NCBI GenBank assembly: GCA_963814745.1
Contig: CAWFEA010000004.1
Span: 310,001-374,000, forward strand
Source of the DNA: CAWBRT01 sp963814745
Lineage (GTDB): Bacteria; Acidobacteriota; Terriglobia; Terriglobales; Acidobacteriaceae
Direction: 5' to 3'
DNA: 64,000 bases
In this document: positions 7,717 through 16,506 of the stretch, one piece after another
How the letters are laid out: each line of letters starts with the position of its first letter
How positions within the stretch are numbered: the stretch's first letter is position 1
Translations under genes and position numbers: made by a program
The notes under the pieces: model-generated
What the model saw: the letters and a program-made list of their open reading frames with translations, nothing else
What the model was told of the DNA's origin: nothing
The model's database searches: none

Positions 7717-9268
7717 CTACGGAGCAGGCGTTGGGTTGGCGACCTTGGCCGCCGTGCGGTTTCTTGCGGGCACGCCGGGACGCAGCAGAATCGGCACTCC
7801 GCAAGCCGCTTCCAGCAAATGCCGCGCGGCGGCGATGCGCTCGGCCGCCTTGGTAAGCTCGCGATACCCGTCGGCCCGTACCAACACGAAGCCGTCAGCC
7901 CGCTCGACGCGGATGCGCGCAATCGACTGATCGTGAGTTTCGTCGAGGCGATCGGCGAGTCTGAGGATTCCGGCAAGCTCATTGACGGCCGCGCGCGCCG
8001 GCAGCGGCAGAGTTTCATAGCTTGGCTGGGCTCCCGGAAGTGCCCCGCGATGGCAGCGCCCGATGAGTCCCACAATGCTCAGGTGCTCCGCCGTCCAGCC
8101 CGGGGGCGGCTCAAGTTTTTGCAGCATCCGGCGCGCCCGCTTGTGACGCGGGTGCGGACCGGCGCCGACGCCAATATCATGGGTCTGGGTTGCGACCGTC
8201 AACAGCTCTCTCGCGCTAACTCCGTCGTAGCCGTCGACCTTCAGCACGCCTGCCCGGCTAAGTCCATCGTAGAGCGCCAGACTCAAGCGCAGGACGTGCC
8301 TGGCGTGGGGCTGATCCTCGTTGAGAAACGCCGCCCAGATCTCGAATCGCTTCAGCACCGCCCGCCGCAAGTCGTCACCCTGCGGCAATCCCTCTCTCCA
8401 TTGCCGCCAGAGCGAAGCCGGGCCGAGCATCCTGGCGCGATATGCCTGAACCCGCTTCTCCCGCTCCGCCGAGATTACCTGGCGCCAGCGCGATCGCTCT
8501 GCTTCGCCGCTGAAGACATGGTTAGCGCACGCCGTGGCCCAAAGCACGTCGAAGATCGTGCACCTCACCCAGTTCATCCTGAATGGCTTTCAGATCCTTG
8601 CCCCACATTTCATGGTGCCGCGGCAGAAAATTTTCGATGACATAACGGAAGCGCTTGATTCCGATGCGGAGCTGATGCAGCGCCACCTTGCTGCGATTGC
8701 GCAGCGCGGTCGAATGCAAGCGCCGCGCCTCCTGCCATTTCTCCAGCGCCAACACCTGGAAGACATTTTCATGACCGGCGATGCGTCGGGCGCGAGTCTC
8801 CAGGGTCTCGGCCCAACGCCGCCATTGCCGCTCATCGAAGCCGGCCAGTACCTCGGCCGCCGCGCTCTTAAGCTCGCGCTCGCGAGATTGGCTGTAGGCC
8901 ATCAGCTTGTCGCCGGCGTCGTCGCCTTCGCCGCGCAGCTTGGCGATCCATTCCATCAGCACCTGGCAGTCGCGCAGCTCGCCCAAGGCGGAGAATACGG
9001 CCTTGCCCGCTTTGCGCATCTTGTTCCAGGCGGAATCGGGGTCGACCGCGCGAAAGCTCTCCGCCATCGAGCGGCAACGCCTGAGCGCCACCCGCAGATC
9101 GTGCACCGGATCGGCGGCGAAATCGGCGCGCGTCTTCTCCGCTTCGGCCACCACCCGCTCCATCCAATAACCGATGCCACGCTGCACCTCGCCACGCGCT
9201 GGCCCGCGCGCGGCGGGCACCCTGGCTGGTTCGGGCTGCGCCTTCGCTCTGGCGGCGGCATCATCCAT
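7717..9268 (-). CDS. CHAD domain-HD domain fusion protein (one-base frameshift near 8551)
   Basis: Two frames join to give about 516 residues. The first (9268 to about 8551) is a CHAD domain, with HDLRVALRRCRSM near residue 55 and LHQLRIGIKRFRYV near 195. These basic helices bind polyphosphate in studied CHAD proteins. Removing one base at 8551 restores GEVHDLDVLW and continues into a second domain with an HD-type metal site (THDIG near residue 350), resembling the C-terminal domain of Ppx/GppA exopolyphosphatases. The pairing with ppk1 about 5 kb away supports a role in polyphosphate binding or turnover; the activity is inferred. No clear ribosome-binding site precedes the ATG. Confidence 0.75.
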
Positions 9269-9530
9269 AGACGAGGATTGTAGGCCAGCGCCGTCGCCGC
9301 CGCAATCAACCCACGCCAGTCACGGAGGGTGTCACGCCGGATCGGGGGCACGGGGAAAAAACAATGCGAAAGACTGATTACATGGTCAGTCCCCCGGAGC
9401 CTGAACAGGGTGTCAGGTCTTCCGTGCGAGACCGGATACCGGGGTGAGAGATGCTGGGAAGGTGGCTTGGGCGCTGGGCTGCGCTCAACTCGGCCTCATA
9501 CTCATGTCGCCGATTCTTATGGACGCTGCA

Positions 9531-10061
9531 TCAGTGCAGCTTTTTGCCGATTCGCTCGACCGCGCGGTCAACTACGCGCTCCAGTTCGGCCCCGTACTTG
9601 GCCGCTCTGGCCTCGCGCAAACGCCGCTTGGCCCGGCTCGCCGAAAACCAGGTGGGATCGCGATCGATCTCCAGCGGGTCTTCCAGTTGCAACACGCGGC
9701 AAAGATAAGCCTCGACGGCGGTTTCCCGGGTGCGAACGCGGCGGAACGGGTTGCACTTTTGATGCAGGTAACGCGCGAATGACGAAGGCTCGATGCGGCC
9801 ACGAACGCCGGCCTCTTCGAAAGCCTCGCGGGCAGCGGCGGCGGCGGCGCTGGCATCGCCGTCGATGCCGCCTTTGGGAAAGGTCCAGCGTCCGCTGGCG
9901 GTGCGCACCAGCAGGAATTCAATTTCACTTTGGCGATTCAGGCGATAGCAAACGGCCGCAACCTTTGAAGGGGTTGCGGAAACTTTCCAATCGTATGCGG
10001 TCAGGTTGGTAGCCAAGGGCCCAGGAGCCTCCAGAATTTCGTTGTCGGCCGTCCAGCCCAA
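9531..10061 (-). CDS. Nudix hydrolase
   Basis: A 176-residue protein with a Nudix box near residues 64-86 (GGIDGDAS, then REAFEEAG). The REAFEEAG half, which binds the catalytic metal, is intact, but the first Glu of the consensus box is replaced by Ala. The arrangement PKGGIDGD resembles diphosphoinositol-polyphosphate and diadenosine-polyphosphate hydrolases (DIPP/Ap4A branch). Such enzymes cleave nucleoside or inositol diphosphates. It lies between the CHAD-HD gene and the divergent metallophosphoesterase and shares the upstream region containing Pho-box-like repeats. Function beyond the family is inferred. Confidence 0.82.
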   Translation of the reverse strand: MGWTADNEILEAPGPLATNLTAYDWKVSATPSKVAAVCYRLNRQSEIEFLLVRTASGRWTFPKGGIDGDASAAAAAAREAFEEAGVRGRIEPSSFARYLHQKCNPFRRVRTRETAVEAYLCRVLQLEDPLEIDRDPTWFSASRAKRRLREARAAKYGAELERVVDRAVERIGKKLH

Positions 10062-10144
10062 AGTGCTTGCGGCGAACGGCCGTTACGGAAGAAGCGCGTC
10101 CCCGGTTTGGGCTTGCTCTTCGACAGTTAAGATACCGTTCGTGT

Positions 10145-10188
10145 GTTAGAACGACGTGAAAACAACGTTAACGCAATGTTAAACCATG
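10145..10188 (+). promoter_or_regulatory. four tandem 11-bp Pho-box-like repeats
   Basis: GTTAGAACGAC, GTGAAAACAAC, GTTAACGCAAT and GTTAAACCATG follow each other in exact 11-bp steps. Direct repeats on one helical turn are the binding pattern of PhoB/OmpR-type response regulators. The same unit pair recurs before ppk at 13360-13381. The array lies between the Nudix gene and the phosphoesterase gene, with repeats oriented toward the latter. A further GTTAAGATACC at 10126 is out of phase. Regulation by phosphate starvation is inferred. Confidence 0.5.
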
Positions 10189-10305
10189 CTGGAACCTAAA
10201 TCCCCAGTAACCATCAAGATACCCCTGTTTTCCACACCCAAGTATTCTCCGTGTTTTCATCTCCTCTTTATCAAATATTTAATACTCGGGCGCATCCTAA
10301 CAGGC

Positions 10306-11115
10306 ATGTCGGATGTTACGTTTGACACACTGATTATCTCCGACCTGCACTTGGGATCTGAACTGAGCCGGGCCCGCGAAGCACTCGATCTGCTGCAATC
10401 TTTGAGCTATAAGAGACTGATCCTGCTGGGCGATATTTTTTCCGATCTGAATTTTCGCCGTCTGACGGGCGAACACTGGAAGTTTCTCTCCTGGATTCGC
10501 AAGCTCTCAAATCCGAAACGCAAGGTGGAAGTAGTTTGGGTAGAAGGCAATCACGACGAGGGTCTCGCCAACATCATGTCGCACCTCGTCGGCGTGCCTG
10601 TTTATCAGCGCTATGTCTGGCAGTATGCGGAGAAGCGGCATCTTGCCATTCACGGACACCAGTTCGATCGCTTCGTCAGCCACAACTTGCTGCTCAGCCG
10701 CTTCGGCGTGTTTCTGTTCCATGAAATCCAAAAGCTCGACAGCCGCGCCAAAGCTTTCTCGCGCTGTCTCGACCGCATGAGCACCCGCTGGTTGCGGCTC
10801 GCGTCCAAGGTCGAAAACGGCGCCCTCGCCTATGGACGCCAAGGCCGCATCGATCGCATCTTCTGCGGACATACCCACATTGCCATGCAATCCGAACAGC
10901 ATGGGATCGCTTACTACAACGCCGGATCCTGGGTCGATGAGCAACCCACCTACATCACGGTCAACGAGGAGGGAGTCTCCATTCATGCTTACACAGCCCG
11001 AACTGACTATCGTGATCCCCGCGAAAAACGAAGCGCGCACCCTCCCAAGGTTGCTGACCTCTTTGAGCAGGCAGGACTACCCGCTTTTGCCGCATACGAG
11101 AGTCTACGTTGCTGA
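10306..11115 (+). CDS. calcineurin-like metallophosphoesterase (PlcP/LpxH-like)
   Basis: A 269-residue metallophosphoesterase with the full motif series: SDLHLG near residue 11, GDIFSD near 45, GNHDE near 84, a distal HGHQFD near 120, and CGHTH near 190. This order fits the UDP-2,3-diacylglucosamine diphosphatase-like group that also contains PlcP, the phospholipase C used for lipid remodelling under phosphate limitation. The frame is open 40 codons further upstream, but homology begins at the ATG at 10306. It overlaps the following glycosyltransferase by 131 nt and has tandem Pho-box-like repeats upstream. Both facts favour the PlcP interpretation over lipid A synthesis, but this is inference. 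Confidence 0.8.
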   Translation: MSDVTFDTLIISDLHLGSELSRAREALDLLQSLSYKRLILLGDIFSDLNFRRLTGEHWKFLSWIRKLSNPKRKVEVVWVEGNHDEGLANIMSHLVGVPVYQRYVWQYAEKRHLAIHGHQFDRFVSHNLLLSRFGVFLFHEIQKLDSRAKAFSRCLDRMSTRWLRLASKVENGALAYGRQGRIDRIFCGHTHIAMQSEQHGIAYYNAGSWVDEQPTYITVNEEGVSIHAYTARTDYRDPREKRSAHPPKVADLFEQAGLPAFAAYESLRC

Positions 11116-11728
11116 CGCGAACTCGACTGACGGCAGCGTGGCGGTGGCTGCCGGTTTCGCCGAGCGCCTGCGCATCTCGGTGATCGCCGGCGGCTTGCCG
11201 GCCGTCGGGCGCAATCGCGGAGCCCACCACGCCACCACGCCTTACGTGCTGTTCATCGACGCCGATATCGAATTCGACGACGAACGTTTGTTGCGGCGCG
11301 CGATGGCGACCATGAAACGGCGGCGCCTGCACTGCCTGACGACCAACATTCGCTGCACCGGCGGGACGTTTGCCGACCGCCTGCTGTTCGCCGGCAGCAA
11401 CCTGGTGCAACGGATCGCGTCGTGGGCGCAGCCGTTTGCCACTGGCATGTTCATGTTGTTTGACCGGGAAAAATTTATGCAGCTTGGCGGCTTCGATGAG
11501 CGTGCGCTCTACGCGGAAGATTACCTGCTGAGCAAGCAAGTGAGTCTGCGCCGCTTCGGCATTCTTAGAGGCCACGTACTGACATCCAATCGGCGCTTCC
11601 AGAAGATGGGGCACATGAAAATAGCGCGCATGTTCTTTAACACCGCGCTGCACACGTTCGATCGCACGTATTTCTTTCGCGATCAGAACTATTGGACCGA
11701 GGTTGACAGCGGCACTGAAGCGACTTAG
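10985..11728 (+). CDS. family 2 glycosyltransferase
   Basis: A 247-residue GT-A enzyme beginning LTIVIPAKNEARTLPRLL, the GT2 nucleotide-sugar fold start. It has a metal-binding DAD in VLFIDADIEFDD near residue 95 and an ED motif in LYAEDYLLS near 180. The C-terminal half has only modest hydrophobicity, so it may be peripheral at the membrane. The ATG at 10985 with GAGGAGGGAG upstream is the only start compatible with the fold, which forces a 131-nt overlap with the phosphoesterase gene in another frame. Tight linkage to a PlcP-like enzyme suggests it may glycosylate the released diacylglycerol; substrate not shown by sequence. Confidence 0.85.
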   Translation: MLTQPELTIVIPAKNEARTLPRLLTSLSRQDYPLLPHTRVYVADANSTDGSVAVAAGFAERLRISVIAGGLPAVGRNRGAHHATTPYVLFIDADIEFDDERLLRRAMATMKRRRLHCLTTNIRCTGGTFADRLLFAGSNLVQRIASWAQPFATGMFMLFDREKFMQLGGFDERALYAEDYLLSKQVSLRRFGILRGHVLTSNRRFQKMGHMKIARMFFNTALHTFDRTYFFRDQNYWTEVDSGTEAT

Positions 11729-13053
11729 CCGCTGCATGGGGCGGGCGGTTCAGAGAACCTGCTGAGCTGCTCGTAACTCAATCCGTTGCGCGCAATGATC
11801 TCGCGATACAGCCCGGCACTCAGTCTCTCTCTTCTCTTCTGGGTCGCGCGGTCCAGCTCATAGAGGCCGAAGCGCAGAGTCCAGCCCTCACTCCATTCGA
11901 AGTTGTCCACCAGGCTCCAGTGAAAATATCCGCGGAGGTCGATGCCGCGCGCGATCAGTTCCTGTACCCGCTGTAAACTTTGCACCAGCACCCACGGACG
12001 TATGCGGTCGGTGCTGTCCGGCACTCCGTTTTCGGTGATATAGAGGGGAACGCCGAGACGGGCGTATTCGGTGGCAGCCGCCAGGATTGCCGGCGGATAG
12101 GCTTCCCCGTAAGGCAACTCGACGCCACGGTCGCCCTGTGGCGCGCCGTCGGGCACGAACAGTCCGCCGCTGCGCCGCGAGGCCTCGTCCCATGGAGTTC
12201 GCACATGCAGACGGTTGTAGACATTCAGCCCGATGAAATCGATCTTCTGCATTACTTCGGGAACCTCCGGCGCCAAGGCCCCGAAGGGAAACTGCATATT
12301 GCCGCAGGTTATTAGCTGCAAGGTCGCACGGTTGAAAGTCGTATCGTAGGCGTAAGCCAGCAAGCGGTCGGAGGCGGACTGGCTCGCCGCCTGGAACTCG
12401 ACCCAATTGGTGGCGATGCCGACGGCGGCGTTGGGTTGTACCTGGTGGATGCGCTCGTAAGCCAGAGCATGGGCGCGATGCATGGTGGCCAGCACCAAGG
12501 CATAGTCGTACATGCGATAGCGGAAACCCGGCGGGAATTCGCCGAAGACATATCCGAAGCTGGCGTAGACATTCGGTTCGTTGAAAGTCAACCAGTCCTG
12601 GCAGAACTCGCCCAGCTCGGCCACGACGCGCTCGGCAAAGCGCGCGAATTTCGCGGCAGCGCTCATCGCGGTGAATCCGCCTGCGTCTTCCAGCCACTGC
12701 GGATGGGTGAAGTGATGCAAGGTTACAAATGGCCGCATGCCGCGCTGCACGGCCTCGCACAGCATCGTGCGGTAACGCGCCAGGGCGCTCGTGCTCCACT
12801 CGCCTTCGAACGGTTCCACCCGTCCCCAATCGACGGAGATGCGGATGGCGTTCAAGCCCAGCTCGCGGCATAGGTCCAAATCCGCTTCCGCTTTTTTCCA
12901 CCAGTTACAAGCGGAGCCACAAGCGTGCCCGGAGCGGATCCCGCCATGGAGTTCCCATGCAGCCCACTGATTGTAGAGGTTGCCGCCTTCAAATTGATGC
13001 GCCGAGGTCGCGACGCCCCAAAGAAAGCCGGATGGAAAGCTCAGTTCATGCAC
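11725..13053 (-). CDS. GH1 family beta-glycosidase
   Basis: A 442-residue (beta/alpha)8 glycoside hydrolase of family 1. Diagnostic parts are FLWGVATSAHQFEGG at the N-terminus, the acid/base Glu in TFNEPN near residue 158, the nucleophile Glu in ITENGVP near 343, and HWSLVDNFEWSEGW near 395. It hydrolyses beta-linked gluco-, galacto- or related sugars. The frame starts at TTG 13089, but a GTG at 13053 behind GGGAGAG begins the family homology and is preferred. Its 3' end overlaps the convergent glycosyltransferase by four bases. No signal peptide is visible, so it is probably cytoplasmic. Confidence 0.9.
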   Translation of the reverse strand: MHELSFPSGFLWGVATSAHQFEGGNLYNQWAAWELHGGIRSGHACGSACNWWKKAEADLDLCRELGLNAIRISVDWGRVEPFEGEWSTSALARYRTMLCEAVQRGMRPFVTLHHFTHPQWLEDAGGFTAMSAAAKFARFAERVVAELGEFCQDWLTFNEPNVYASFGYVFGEFPPGFRYRMYDYALVLATMHRAHALAYERIHQVQPNAAVGIATNWVEFQAASQSASDRLLAYAYDTTFNRATLQLITCGNMQFPFGALAPEVPEVMQKIDFIGLNVYNRLHVRTPWDEASRRSGGLFVPDGAPQGDRGVELPYGEAYPPAILAAATEYARLGVPLYITENGVPDSTDRIRPWVLVQSLQRVQELIARGIDLRGYFHWSLVDNFEWSEGWTLRFGLYELDRATQKRRERLSAGLYREIIARNGLSYEQLSRFSEPPAPCSG

Positions 13054-13574
13054 CGGATAACAGCTCTCTCCCAAGGCAATCACGCGCAATGCGGCGAGCG
13101 GACATTCCGCACCTTAGTGGACTTTGGTTACAGCAGCGTGAAAATTGATATCCGCGCGCCAGCCCCCGGGTCTCGGAATTCAATGTACTTGCGTGCCAAT
13201 ATACCTTTCGGGCACGACTTCGTGTGCCAAAAATGACCATGCAACAACAGTACTACTAGGGGAACGTGGCGACTTTTCCGGCGATTGCGCTACCGGCGGC
13301 CAAAAACCACAAGTCATTTTGATACAACTATTTAGATCATTATCGCTTTATCTATTTATGTTAAAGGAATGTTAAAATCACGCGATCCGCGCAGGCAAGC
13401 GATAGAACCGTTTACAGAGATTGCAGCCTCGCGGTATGATTAAGGCTGCCTGATCGTAATTTTGTTCCAGACCAGTTTCGAGAAAGGCAGTCCCATGAGG
13501 CCCGGTTTCGGGTACACCTGTTCTGAAACTGTTCGAGCCGGAGCCCTGCTAGCGGCTCTGATGGCGCGGTCTGG
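13054..13574. other. intergenic region upstream of ppk
   Basis: About 520 bases without a convincing gene. It turns AT-rich from about 13310 and carries a pair of Pho-box-like repeats at 13360-13381. Nothing else was recognised. Confidence 0.6.
13360..13381 (+). promoter_or_regulatory. Pho-box-like direct repeat upstream of ppk
   Basis: GTTAAAGGAAT followed in phase by GTTAAAATCAC. This is almost the same as the last two units of the array at 10145-10188. It lies about 195 bases before the ppk start in an AT-rich stretch. The role as a response-regulator site is inferred from the shared 11-bp spacing. Confidence 0.45.
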
Positions 13575-15761
13575 ATGGCTCCTCGTATGACGACCAACAG
13601 CCAGTTGACACCTCAAGCAAACAGCGAAATACCGGATTCGGCGCCGGTCGAAAAGAGAGTTGCACAGGTTGATCTCGACGATGCGTCTTACTACGTCAAT
13701 CGTGAGTTGAGCCTGCTGGCGTTTCAATGGCGCGTTTTGGAGGAGGCGCAGGACGCATCCAACCCGCTGCTGGAGCGCGTTTTCTTTCTTTCTATCGTCG
13801 GCTCCAACCTCGACGAGTTCTTCATGGTGCGGGTTTCCGGCCACATGCGCGAGGTTGACTCGGGGATCTCCGAAGTAGGCCCGGACGGGATGAATTCCAT
13901 CGAGCAGTTGGAAGCCATCCGCAAGGGCGTTACTTCGCTGCTGGCCGCCGCGCAGCGCTGTTTCCGCCGGCAGTTGCTGCCGGCTCTGGAGTCCAGCGGC
14001 ATTCACCTGCTGGAATACGCTCAGCTCAGCCCGCGGCAGCGGGCTAAGGTGGACCAGTATTTTGACGACACGGTTCTTCCGGTGCTGACTCCGCTGGCCT
14101 TTGATCCGGGTCATCCCTTTCCTCACATTTCGAATTTAAGTTTGAACCTCGCCGTACTGATCAGGGACAATCACGGCCAGGAGTGCTTTGCACGGGTCAA
14201 AGTACCCGACACGTTGCCGCAACTGGTGCCAATCGACCGTCCGCCACGGCGCAAGTACGCCAAGTCAAGCGAAGAACAGTCATTCCTATGGCTGGAAGAC
14301 CTGATCGCCGCCAACCTCGGCAAGCTGTTTCCTGGCATGCAGGTCGTCGAATCGCATCCGTTCCACATCACCCGCAACGCCGATCTGGAGACTAAGGACG
14401 AATTGGATGCGGGTGATTTGCTGGAGGTGATGGAAGAGGGTGTACGCCAGCGCCGGTTCGGGGTTGTGGTCCGGTTGCAGGTGAACACCGGCATGTCTCC
14501 GAGCATGCTCAAGATTTTGGTCACCAACCTGGGAATCGAGCCCGAGTGCATCTACACGCAGGACGGTCCGCTTTCCTTCGGTCGTCTGAAACACCTGGTG
14601 GCGCTCAACCGGCCCGACCTCAAGTTTCAGCCCTTCGTCCCCAAACTGCCGCCGGACTTGGCGCCTGAAAATCAGGACGATGATCTTTTTGCCGTCATCC
14701 GCCAGCGTGAAATCCTGCTGCATCAGCCATTCGATTCCTTTCAACCGATCGTGGACCTGTTACAGCTTTCCGCGACCGACCCCGGGGTGCTTGCGATCAA
14801 GATGACGATGTACCGGGTGGGGCGGAACTCCCCCGTGGTGCAGGCGCTGCTGGAGGCCATGGAAGATCCCAAGCAGGTAGCGGCGGTGGTCGAACTGAAG
14901 GCGCGGTTTGACGAGGAGAGCAACATCGGGTGGGCGAGGGCTCTGGAGCAACAGGGCGCTCACGTCGTCTATGGACTCGTCGGGCTCAAGGTCCACTGCA
15001 AGGCGATGCTGATTGTGCGCCGCGAGGGCAACCGCATCCGGCGGTACGTTCACCTCGCCACCGGCAACTACAATGCCGTTACCGCCCATCTTTACACCGA
15101 CATCGGCTTGCTCACCACGGATGAGGATTTGGCCGCGGATGTAACCGATCTCTTCAATTACCTGACCGGTTATTCCGCCAAGACCGACTACCGCAAGCTG
15201 CTGGTTGCGCCGACCAATCTGCGGCAGAAGTTCGCCCGCTTGATCGAACGCGAAATCGAACACCAGAGCGCCCACGGCAACGGCAGAATGATCCTCAAGA
15301 TGAACGCCCTGGTCGATAAGAAGATGATTCGCCTGTTGTACCAGGCGTCTCAGGCGGGGGTGAAAATCGACTTGCTGGTGCGCGGCATCTGCTGCCTGCG
15401 TCCGGGCATCCCCGGGGTCGGCGACAATATCCGTGTCATCAGCATTGTCGGGCGCTTTCTGGAGCACAGCCGCATCTATTACTTCCACAACAACGGCGAC
15501 GAGCAGATCTACCTCGGAAGTTCAGACCTGATGCCGCGTAATCTCAATCGACGGGTTGAATTGCTGTTCCCGATCGAGAACGAGAAGATGATTCGGTATC
15601 TGCACGATACCGTGCTGGCAACGTATCTCGCCGATAACGTCAAAGCACGTGAAATGAAGGCGGATGGCACCTACGTCCGGCGGCAACCCGGTCCGGGTGA
15701 AGAAGCGATCAGCGCGCAAAACGTGCTGCTGAAGAAAAAACCCTTCTCGTCCAGGGCTTAG
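13575..15761 (+). CDS. ppk1: polyphosphate kinase 1
   Basis: A 728-residue enzyme that polymerises the gamma-phosphate of ATP into polyphosphate, reversibly. The N-terminal domain begins YYVNRELSLLAFQWRVLEEA near residue 35. The phospholipase-D-like catalytic domains carry the autophosphorylated His in RYVHLATGNYN near 490 and the second His in FLEHSRIYYFHNNG near 633, followed by the ribose/phosphate segment SSDLMPRNLNRRVE. Length is typical for PPK1. Either ATG 13575 or 13587 could start it, since no strong ribosome-binding site is visible. The upstream Pho-box-like repeats and the nearby CHAD-HD protein suggest a phosphate-responsive polyphosphate module. Confidence 0.95.
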   Translation: MAPRMTTNSQLTPQANSEIPDSAPVEKRVAQVDLDDASYYVNRELSLLAFQWRVLEEAQDASNPLLERVFFLSIVGSNLDEFFMVRVSGHMREVDSGISEVGPDGMNSIEQLEAIRKGVTSLLAAAQRCFRRQLLPALESSGIHLLEYAQLSPRQRAKVDQYFDDTVLPVLTPLAFDPGHPFPHISNLSLNLAVLIRDNHGQECFARVKVPDTLPQLVPIDRPPRRKYAKSSEEQSFLWLEDLIAANLGKLFPGMQVVESHPFHITRNADLETKDELDAGDLLEVMEEGVRQRRFGVVVRLQVNTGMSPSMLKILVTNLGIEPECIYTQDGPLSFGRLKHLVALNRPDLKFQPFVPKLPPDLAPENQDDDLFAVIRQREILLHQPFDSFQPIVDLLQLSATDPGVLAIKMTMYRVGRNSPVVQALLEAMEDPKQVAAVVELKARFDEESNIGWARALEQQGAHVVYGLVGLKVHCKAMLIVRREGNRIRRYVHLATGNYNAVTAHLYTDIGLLTTDEDLAADVTDLFNYLTGYSAKTDYRKLLVAPTNLRQKFARLIEREIEHQSAHGNGRMILKMNALVDKKMIRLLYQASQAGVKIDLLVRGICCLRPGIPGVGDNIRVISIVGRFLEHSRIYYFHNNGDEQIYLGSSDLMPRNLNRRVELLFPIENEKMIRYLHDTVLATYLADNVKAREMKADGTYVRRQPGPGEEAISAQNVLLKKKPFSSRA

Positions 15762-15915
15762 CCGCAGGCTCAGCGAGCCTCGAAAACCGGCCTCGAATCC
15801 TTTTGCGTCCAACGGCGTGAAAACCAAACGTCAGGCGTGTGCCCTGCAATACGCGACGACGTGCCGTCCGTCACTGCGAAGCGCAAAATTCAACCTAAAG
15901 TATTGTTGAACTCCT

Positions 15916-16506
15916 ATGAAACCGTCTGGCGGTACCACGCAATCCGCACGCATTGAGTCGCTCGCGGGCAGCAAGATCGCGAACTGCTATCAGTGTGGCA
16001 AGTGCACGGCCGGTTGTCCGGTGGCCTCGCATATGGACCTGGCGCCGAACCAGTTGATCCGGCTGCTGCAACTCGGTCGCGAGGACCTGGCATTAACGAC
16101 GGCGTCGATCTGGGCCTGCGTGTCGTGTCTGACCTGCTCGGCGCGCTGTCCCAAGCAGGTCGATTGCGCCGCTGTGCTGGACGCGCTGCGCGAGTTCTCG
16201 CGGCGCCAGGACAAGGTGAGCCCCGAGGCGCAAACCGTGGTGGCTTTTCAGCAGGCATTCCTCGACAACATCAAGCGCAACGGCCGGTTGAACGAGCTGG
16301 AACTGATTGCGCGCTTCAAGCTCGCGGTTCTGGGGCGCACCCGGCAGCTTCCGTTTCTTTTCAAGGACGCCGGACTGGCTCCGCAACTGATGTCGCGCAA
16401 GAAGCTGCACTTCATTTCCGAGCGTGCCCGCGACTGCGAGGTTGTGGGCCGCATCTATGCGCGCTGCGCGCCATCGCCGGATGCCGTGGAGGCGGTCGCC
16501 AAATGA
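15916..16506 (+). CDS. hdrC: heterodisulfide reductase-like subunit HdrC
   Basis: A 196-residue iron-sulfur protein with two [4Fe-4S] motifs: CYQCGKCTAGCP near residue 24 and CVSCLTCSARCP near 68. It passes electrons between HdrA and HdrB in the cytoplasmic Hdr complex. Its stop overlaps the hdrB start (ATGA), the first of a chain of overlaps that continues through flxA. Length is in the usual range. It opens the hdrCBA-flxDCBA operon; the 154-bp upstream gap shows no obvious FNR site. Confidence 0.9.
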   Translation: MKPSGGTTQSARIESLAGSKIANCYQCGKCTAGCPVASHMDLAPNQLIRLLQLGREDLALTTASIWACVSCLTCSARCPKQVDCAAVLDALREFSRRQDKVSPEAQTVVAFQQAFLDNIKRNGRLNELELIARFKLAVLGRTRQLPFLFKDAGLAPQLMSRKKLHFISERARDCEVVGRIYARCAPSPDAVEAVAK

